A DNA stretch of 64,000 nucleotides, from positions 124,001-188,000 of the forward strand of contig JAJQJQ010000081.1 of the NCBI GenBank assembly GCA_028622995.1, in the 5' to 3' direction. The translations under genes and the position numbers were made by a program. How positions within the stretch are numbered: the stretch's first letter is position 1; each line of letters opens with the position of its first letter. The notes beneath the pieces were generated by a model. The model was not told the DNA's origin. It did not search any database and saw only the letters and a list, made by a program, of their open reading frames with translations. The stretch is from Panagrolaimus kolymaensis (taxonomy: Eukaryota; Nematoda; Chromadorea; Rhabditida; Panagrolaimidae). Positions 25,726 through 33,500 of this stretch are shown piece after piece.

Positions 25726-25733
25726 CTTTTATA
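25726..25733 (-). promoter_or_regulatory. TATA box of the Gly/Tyr-rich peptide gene
   Basis: The minus strand reads TATAAAAG, ending 78 nt before the ATG. This leaves room for a start site about 30 nt downstream and a short 5' UTR, as is common for abundantly induced secreted-peptide genes. Confidence 0.55.
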
Positions 25734-26151
25734 CAAGAAAAAAGTTTTCTTTCACAAAGCCATTAAATTGCTTACTGTTTTTTTGTTTATTTGATTGCTG
25801 CGGCTCCGCCTTTTTTTCTCTTCACAGATATTCTTGAAGGTTATATCTTTTTTTTGGTGGTTAATATTCATTATTTCTTGTTCAAAACGAGAGAAAAAAA
25901 ATTAAACGGGTAAGTAAGTTTACCAAACATAAAAAAAATTCATCAAAGTATTTTGATCTCCGATGTCGTTGTTGGCTACAATTTTTTTAGAAGGTTTTGG
26001 AAAGACACTAATTTTCGGCAGGCTCAAACCTCCTGAAATTTACTTGTTTTTTTTTTTAAAGAAATTTACAGATGGGTTTTCCACTACCTTCTTCGATTGG
26101 TTGGGGAAATTCTCAAAAAACAAAAAAACAAAAAATTTTTTTTACTTGTTG

Positions 26152-26698
26152 ATCACGAGTCGTAAAAAAAATAAAAAACGGCAATAGAATTTTTCGCTTT
26201 TGCTTGTTTTCGTGTTAAAACTATTTTTTTTTGCTAATTGAAAAAGGTCGAAATTCAGCTATTTTTTTATGTTTAATATCTTTAAAAATCAGATTTTGTT
26301 TACTTTTTTTATGTACGTCCATGGAAATATAGTTTAGATCACGATAAACACAATGGTAAAAGCAGAAAATTAATTCAACCGGCTCCAACTCTCAAAAAGT
26401 GTACCGCAATTTTTAATTTTAAAAAACTTAAAAACTTATCTTGCGGTGCATTTAGTGAGAGTTGGAGTCGGTTGAATTAATTTTCTGCTTTTACCATTGT
26501 GTTTATCTTGATCTAAACTATATTTCCATGGACGTTCATAAAAAAAGTAAACAAAATCTGATTTTTAAAGATATTAAACATAAAAAAATAGCTGAATTTC
26601 GACCTTTTTCAATTAGCAAAAAAAAATAGTTTTAACACGAAAACAAGCAAAAGCGAAAAATTCTATTGCCGTTTTTTATTTTTTTTACGACTCGTGAT
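26152..26698. repeat. 547-bp near-perfect palindrome (foldback/MITE-like)
   Basis: Two arms of about 260 bp, roughly 26152-26410 and 26437-26698, are inverted copies differing at only a handful of bases. The outer ends read ATCACGAGTCGT and ACGACTCGTGAT; a short unmatched centre lies near 26411-26436. There is no coding sequence. Possible TTGAT flanks are seen on both sides but are imperfect, so the target-site duplication is uncertain. Near identity of the arms indicates a young insertion or ongoing gene conversion. Confidence 0.9.
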
Positions 26699-27689
26699 TG
26701 ATGTTTGTTGCTGAAAGGGGAATCTTGCTTTTTAATGATCATTACTACAATCAACAACAACAACACCATGGCCATAATGAAAATGACGCAAATTAATTCG
26801 AATTTATTGAATGATTTGACTTTTGGTTTTTATTATTTTTTGTTTTTTTTTTCAAGAAAAAAAAACAGATCAAGATGTTTAGGAATCATGAAAAGTTTTT
26901 TGGTGATTGAAAAAACAACAACACTGGATTTGATATCAAGTCATCAAAAAAGGGATGAGTGTCTATTTTCTCAATAAAATTAAACTTGAATAAAAGAAGT
27001 GTTTTCCGAACTATATAAACTTACAAATTCTATCTTTAAATTCCATCGATAAAATTTAACAAGAATGCCCGAAATTTATTTTGTCAATCTTGCGGCGATT
27101 GAAATGATCCGCCCAAAAAAAAAGAAGATAAACTTCAACTTCAGTACCGACCTTTATTTTTATATTCCTTTTAAAAAAAGTCTAATTATAAATATTTATC
27201 GTTCCTAAATGTCACGACACACTAAAACAGATTATTTAAAATATCAAAATGTTTTTCACGCATTTTTTGAGGTCATTACTGTTTAATAAAAACCCATACA
27301 TACCCAAATCGTAAATCTCTGTCTTACCCTAAAAACTCTTAAATTTAAAAAATACCAAGAATATGCAATAAACAAAATATTCGAATCTTAAAAAAGCAAA
27401 AAAACTCTGTTGTTTCTCAAATTACAGTTAATCATCATCAATCATAAAAGCAAAATAAATAAATATTTATTGCAAAAAAGACATACAATCACTTATACCT
27501 GCGCTTTTCTTCCTTTATTTCTAACAAAAAAATAAAATAAATACCTTGTGGCCTCATTACCTATCATCATCATTAATAAAAGCAAAAAATATAAAAAAGG
27601 TATTAAAAACATTATAAACTTTTTTTTTCTTTGTTGCTGGGTTTCATTGCACTTTTTTCTTATTTTTACAGCTGATAAATAAATAAAAA
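26699..27689. other. Intergenic, no gene seen
   Basis: A/T-rich sequence between the palindrome and the small secreted-protein gene. A 90-codon frame at 26705 is Asn/Phe low-complexity and is not supported. A TTTTTACAG acceptor lies 18 nt before the next start codon. Confidence 0.5.
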
Positions 27690-28037
27690 ATGCGTCTTTT
27701 AAAATTGTGTGTATTATTTTTCTTTACAGCTTTAGGTAAATTTTTATTTATCATTGTTTTTGGAATCCATTTTTTTAACTACCTAATTTTTTTCTTTAGT
27801 TTTGTTCAATGCCGTTGAAAGTGTTTCAGAAGTTTTATCTTTTACTCGATTCCTAAATAGCTTTGTTTTGAGTGAGTCACAAATTTATTTGCTTTTCAAT
27901 AAAAAATTTTTAAAACTTTGAAGCTTTTGTTTAAAAATTTTTTAGATCACGGAAAAATTGCTAAACGATATCAAAATCGAATGATTGAAGATGGAGCTAG
28001 CGGAAAGTTACATTTAGCTGAACATTCACATATTTAG
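27690..28037 (+). CDS. Small secreted protein of unknown function
   Basis: Not recognised. Three short exons, 27690-27735, 27800-27871 and 27946-28037, encode 69 aa in a consistent frame. Residues 1-20 form a signal peptide (RLLKLCVLFFFTALVLFNAV). The remainder has no Cys, is rich in Ser and basic residues and contains one KR pair (IAKRYQN) that could be a prohormone cleavage site, with a His-rich end (EHSHI). A small neuropeptide-like precursor is possible but unproven. A TTTTTACAG acceptor upstream of the start suggests trans-splicing, and AATAAA occurs near 28222. Confidence 0.6.
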
Positions 28038-29241
28038 CAACTGATTGATACACCTTGCACCATGATCATATTATTACCGTAATCTTATTTGCATAATTTG
28101 ACAAAGCTAATAACAACATACTTTTTTTGGCTGCAATTTATTTTTTTTAATTTTGTGTATTATTTGTTTATTTCTAAAAAGGAATTTTATTTATGTATGT
28201 GTATTTTTTTGACGAAAAAAGTTAATAAACAACAACTTTTTGAACTTTTGTTACTTTAAAATCAATCAATCAATCGATCGATAAATAGATTTTTCTTAGG
28301 AGTTTGAAATTCAGGAATGACCTTTATAAAGTTTTCAACCGTTTTTTTGTTGCAAATAATAAAAAAGTGTAACACCTTTGTTTCATTTTGCTTTTTATTT
28401 TGAGATTCTTACAAAATTTGCACCTCAGACAAATAAGAGTACCGTATTCGCCCAGGAAATTTTTTATTGCAACGACATGTTTTGTGAGTTCATGAGACCT
28501 TTAAATAAAAAGAGAATTGAAGAAATTATTAGGCTATCTTTATCGCCATTTTGGCTGGTCGAAATGGAACAGATGGAGGTTTTGGTGGATGACTATGATA
28601 TCCTTAACGAAATTATCATGACAATGGTTTTCGGGTTATCCCCCACAAAAAAAGGTTTTCCTCTTTAATACATGAAGTTAAATGCATACACATATCATAA
28701 AATAGGAAACCATAGGATTAAAAAATTTCAGAACAACATAACAAAAAAAGGTTTAAAAATTCATTCTGTCAACTAAAACTTTCAAAATAAACCCCTCTCT
28801 CGCTTTTTTTTTTATTTGTCGTCACTGATTATAAAAAATCATTTTTTTATTATTATTGAATCATCATGCATTTCTTTTAAAAGAGTAGTGGTGTTAAAAA
28901 TTTTATATGAATCAAAGAAGCTGCTGCAAGCAGAAAGAAAGAAGCAGGTTTGAAAGAAAATAAAAAAGCATTCAAAAAAGAAATCAAAAAAAAATTGGGA
29001 AAGTGAATTATTAATAAAATTATTTTTTAAACACGGCTCTTTTAAAACCAAAAGAAAAAAGCTTTCATTTTCTTTTTCTTCTGACATTGATATTGATAGT
29101 TTAGTCAATCGTCATCATCTTCTTTTTCTTATTCGTATTTTTTTCCAAACCAAAAGTAAAAAAAGAAGGAAGTATTGCGTCATCCTCCTTTTAAATTAAA
29201 AGACTTTCTCGCTCTTTCGATTGGAATTTTTGTAAAGGAAT
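28038..29241. other. Intergenic; one unsupported 96-codon frame
   Basis: About 1.2 kb upstream of the mobile-element region. A plus-strand frame at 28378-28668 begins with a non-ATG codon. From its first ATG (about 28471) it gives roughly 65 residues of acidic/hydrophobic sequence with no family resemblance or introns, so it is not called. Confidence 0.45.
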
Positions 29242-29303
29242 CAATTGTGGCACTTCTATAGTTTTGCTCCCCCGATTTTTACTTTTTATTTTTTCATTCT
29301 TTT
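29242..29303 (+). repeat. Left outer inverted repeat
   Basis: About 62 bp matching, in inverted orientation, 37657-37718 at roughly 85-90 percent. The shared core is CTTCTATAGTTTTGCTCCCC followed by a T-rich part ending in CATTCTTT. Both outer ends are CAATTG. Confidence 0.8.
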
Positions 29304-29399
29304 TTGTTCATTTTTTTCATAAAATTATTCTATTATTTTTTTAGATTTATTATCGATAAATTATCACTAAAAAAACTTAGGCATTATTATTATATTTTA

Positions 29400-29580
29400 G
29401 GATCTTTTTGGTTAGATCCTTTTGATTCTATGGGTTATGGATCTTTAAGATTTTCGAAAGGATCTGGATCTTTATATAAAGGATCTTGATCTTTAAGATT
29501 CTTTTTAGGATCTTTATTATTCTTTTTGAGTTATGGATCTTTAAGATTGGGTTCTGGAATCATTATTGGATCAAGATCCT
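29400..29580 (+). repeat. GGATCT-rich interspersed motif
   Basis: Around nine copies of GGATCT or GGATCTTTA-like words spaced by 10-25 bp over 180 bp, mixed with TTAGATCC and TGGATCAAGATCC. It looks like a decayed short tandem repeat. No coding role seen. Confidence 0.6.
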
Positions 29581-29654
29581 TTACGGTTGTAAATCAATTC
29601 AAAGTTCACACTTTTATATGAATAATTTTTGTTGGATTAGAAAGGAAGCATGGG

Positions 29655-29712
29655 TAGTCGAGTGGTCAGGGAGCTCGTCCGATCTGGCAGTTTATCAGAA
29701 AAGTTCAATTAC
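29655..29712 (+). other. tRNA-like internal promoter pair (A and B box)
   Basis: TAGTCGAGTGG at 29655-29665 fits the pol III A-box consensus exactly. AGTTCAATTAC at 29702-29712 fits the B box at 10 of 11 positions, 47 bp downstream. The A-box region resembles a Ser/Leu-type D arm. No intact acceptor or anticodon stem is seen, so this is a decayed tRNA or tRNA-derived SINE head, not a tRNA gene. Confidence 0.4.
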
Positions 29713-29726
29713 ATTAAGAAAAAAAC

Positions 29727-29825
29727 AAGAACATTGGGGCCTTACCTTCGGTAAGTCCCTCAAACTAAACATACAATTATTCAAATGTATCTACGGAACT
29801 GTTACATGTTTACAACGACAATAAA
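29727..29825 (+). repeat. Stem-loop module, left copy
   Basis: About 100 bp starting CAAGAACATTGGGGCC, then the hairpin CTTACC-TTC-GGTAAG, TCCCTCAAACTAAAC and a diverging tail. It is in direct orientation with a copy at 36370-36470. Hairpin then 9 nt then CTAA resembles a Helitron 3' terminus on the plus strand, opposite to the ORF. Confidence 0.65.
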
Positions 29826-29885
29826 AAAACTGTAACACAACATAAACTAAAACAAAAATGGCTGAGTATTGGTTTATTAAAGTGC

Positions 29886-29903
29886 ATTACTGTAAACAGT
29901 AAT
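29886..29903. repeat. 8-bp-stem hairpin upstream of the 350-bp units
   Basis: ATTACTGT-AA-ACAGTAAT, a perfect inverted repeat with a 2-nt loop. It was considered as a Helitron terminal hairpin, but no CTRR follows it on the minus strand at the expected spacing. Confidence 0.6.
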
Positions 29904-29981
29904 AACTTCAATAGTAAGCCTCCAAACCTCGTCAAGGTTCTCAGCATATTGGAGGATAGTTGTTAGTTCTGGGTCAACAAC

Positions 29982-30597
29982 ACCCTTTAAAAGGGCAAAG
30001 AAACCGCATCTTATACGTACGGAGGTGCAATCAACATATATAATCATACCAGGTACTAAAATGTCAACAATGCGCTATGTTAAGCATGTGGCTCACCTGA
30101 GGTGATTTGAGCAAGCACCACATACTCGCTTCCGAGGAAGCGCGCATTTATCCCATAAATAGGCATGACATTTCTTACTTGCTACTGCATATGGCCTTGT
30201 ATATATGGTCAAGCCTTTTCTCATCGCTAACATAAACATCGTATAACTTTTCTTACTTGAAGTACTATCGTTGAAAATTTCCGTAAAACTTCATGACGCA
30301 ACTTTTATCGTTCATAAGGAAATTAAAACCCTTAAAAAGGGTCAAAAAATCCCATCTCATACGTAACGCAGGTGCAATTATTACATATGACCATACCAGG
30401 CATTAAACTGTCAACAATGCGCTATGTTAAGCATGTGGATCACCTGAGGTGATTTAAGCATAATGCACCTCATACTTGCCTCCGAGAAGGCACGCATTTA
30501 TCCAATAAATTGGCAGGACATTTAATACTTACAACTGATATAACATTGTAAATATGCTCAAAACGCAACTCATCGCTATAACAAACGCAACATCGAT
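29982..30597 (+). repeat. Two 350-bp subterminal tandem units with conserved stem-loops
   Basis: Units starting near 29982 and 30330 share blocks such as GTCAACAATGCGCTATG, AAGCATGTGG, the palindrome TCACCTGAGGTGA and a hairpin before CGCATTTATCC. The second unit ends at the 3' end of the Helitron ORF. Similarity is about 75-80 percent between units. The unit also carries a CCCTTT/AAAGGG stem at its start. Confidence 0.8.
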
Positions 30598-33500
30598 CTA
30601 ATCAGAATCGCTAACTATATCATTCATTTCAATGTTATCGTCCCACTCATCGCTAATCTCATACTCTAAATCAACTAAATCGTTACCGGAAACATTTTGT
30701 ATAACTTCGTTATCTTCATCGATAGGCTCTTCTTCAACTTCCATATTTACGTCATTCTCATCGTTCCAATCCGGATTTAACGCTGCATAATCTGGAGCAT
30801 CCGGAGACATTACTGAACGCGGATCGTCGTTCAAAAGTTCGTTGTAAACGATATTTCGCGTACTGTTCACATCGTCGGCGGGCAATTTAATATGAAGCTT
30901 ATCCCATGCACGAGTGCGAGAAAGAGCAACATAACAATGGCCGTGCGTAAAAATTCCTTTACTGAAATCAACTCCTACACAGTCAAACGTTTGTCCTTGT
31001 CCTTTATTAATCGTTAAAGCGAACGCAACTCGAACCGGAAATTGTGTGCGGTAAACTTTCAAAACGCTTGAATCGTCGAGGAGCGTAATTCGTGGAATCA
31101 TTACCATGTTATCTTCGTTATTATCGCTTCGATTTGTCAACTTTTCAGCAACAATAATGTTACGTTCAAGTCTCTTTACAATTAGTCGCGTTCCGTTACA
31201 TAAACCTTCTCGGATGCTCAAGTTACGCATAAGCATAATCACCGCATTTACTCGAAGTCGTAGCTTGTACGCAGGGAAACCGTTTGGCTTAAAAGTCTCA
31301 AAGTGTTCGGGGCTATACTCAAATACGTTATCTTCAACTCGATCGACAGCTTGATAAATCCTTTCGGTTTCGCTATCAAGTAAATCGATAATCGCTTCGT
31401 TATACGTATCAACTTCAGCATTAACCGTGGAAAGAATAGCTCTAGACGCAAACGCATTTAAATCGTTATTCCTTATAACATCACCGAAAATAACCTCAAC
31501 TAAATCACTCTCACTAATACACTCTTCGGGTAACGATACTTTGCCGTGAACATCGTTTGCGCTTCCGTTTCCAATCCTCAATATCGTTTCCGCAAAATCA
31601 TCTCCGTTATTATCGGCTCTTTCGTTACTAATCAAATCGTATTTATTCGCCGAGAAAAGAGGCCAAAGCGGACTCATCTTAACGCTATTTCGGATAACAT
31701 CGTTACGCGTACCGTTTTTCACAACGGGTCCTAACTGACGAAAATCTCCACCGCAAACGATAACCTTTCCACCGAACGGAGTGTCGTTATTCATAATTTC
31801 GCGTAACTTTTCATCAACAACTTCAAGTGCTCTTCGTGGTGCCATCGGTGTTTCATCCCAGACAACAACTTTAACTTTACGTAACGCTTGTCCAAGTGAA
31901 TCCGAAGAAACTACACCGGATTGACTTTCTTCGCCGAACGGAAAATCAAGCTTAAATACGTTATGAGCTGTTCGCCCCGTTTCATATAAACTTGCTGCAA
32001 TACCGCTCCATGCCATAATAACAACATCGGTATCGGACGCAACCAAATTCGAAAATAAACAATTAAAAAGATACGTTTTTCCTGAACCTCCTGGGCCATC
32101 AATGTAAAAGCAGGCCGCAGAATTATCTGGATTGACGACTCTTTGCATAATCGCTTCGTACGCATTCGCTTGTTCGGGATTCAAAGTTCCTCGCATTTGA
32201 TCGCCTCGGAGACGGTGTGCCGTAATATCAACGCTTTCGTCATCAATACCAACAATTTCAGCAACCATTTGAAGAATTGGATAATCTTCAAGCGATCGCT
32301 CATTGTTAATAATCATTCGTAAAACTTGACGCCATGCTAAAGTTTCCGCAAGATCTTGATCACCGCGATGACTTCGAAGTAAATCAGAGATTAACTGATG
32401 ACGAAACTGATTCCATAACCATAACGGAGCTTCAACATCACAATGAGCAACGATTCGTGCGAATAAGCGTCGTAATTCTCTCGGTAAATTGAAAAACGTT
32501 CCTTCGTGTAACGCATCGTAATAAATTTGATCGGATTCAACCAATCCTCGTGCTACACACGCTTCGCGGAACGTTGCATGAATTGCATTAGGATCGTAAG
32601 GATCTCTACGTAAATCTTCGTAATCTCTTGGACCTTTAACAATCGTTAATAACTTTCGAAGGTAAAACAATTCGGTGTTTTTCGGGTTAACAGCGTACAT
32701 TCGTGGACATTTCGGTTTCGTAGTTCTCAAACGTGTATGCCATTCGCGTTTTTTTGCGTCCCATGTAAAATGGTGGCAAAGCTCTACATACGTAAGATTT
32801 CGATTAACTCCGTTTGGCGCATTTCTATTTAAATCAAAGAACGCTAATAACTTTGACTTTTTCATCGCATCTCGAATCATATCGGAAACCGTAGCATCTT
32901 CGGCCATCGCAATCGTTTGTTGCTCAGGTAAGTGAACCTGAAGCCTCTCAATACTTTCACTCGAAAAATGCATATCGAACTTGTAAAGTCTCCAGCAAGC
33001 TTCATGAGCGGATAAGTATCTCGCATCAAGGAAGCACTGAATCTCGTCGTAATTAACTTGTCCGCTACTGATCTCAATATTAATTCTGTCCGGACCTTTA
33101 AACAAATACTTGAACAGATAATTAACTGTACGCAAACTGCATACCACTTCAATATTGATGTGGCAACCGAAACGCTTCAATAAATACGCATTATACGGAA
33201 CAACTGAACGGTTATCAAGAATAAAAGGTCGCCCTTTAAAGTTAACCGTAGCTTGCTTGCCGTCGTTTCTTCTTCGGTAAGTCGGATACGAATTTTCATC
33301 AAACGTTGTCTCTTCGCTAAACGCTTTCGGAAAATGACGTTTACATGTACCATCCTGCATACACATCGCATTCGGATCGTATTCTCCGCAAGGTCGATGA
33401 AGCATATGCTTCACCACCAAATCGTAAAGTACGGGGTCGCTTTCTCGATCGGGTAGCTCAGCAGAAATGAAATCGTTAATTTTCGCGATATCGTTCCATT

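Noticed and set aside
28378..28668. 96-codon plus-strand frame
   Set aside because: First codon is not ATG, no recognisable family, no splice signals.
29886..29903. ATTACTGT/ACAGTAAT hairpin as canonical Helitron 3' terminal hairpin
   Set aside because: On the transposase strand no CTRR follows within the usual 10-12 nt.
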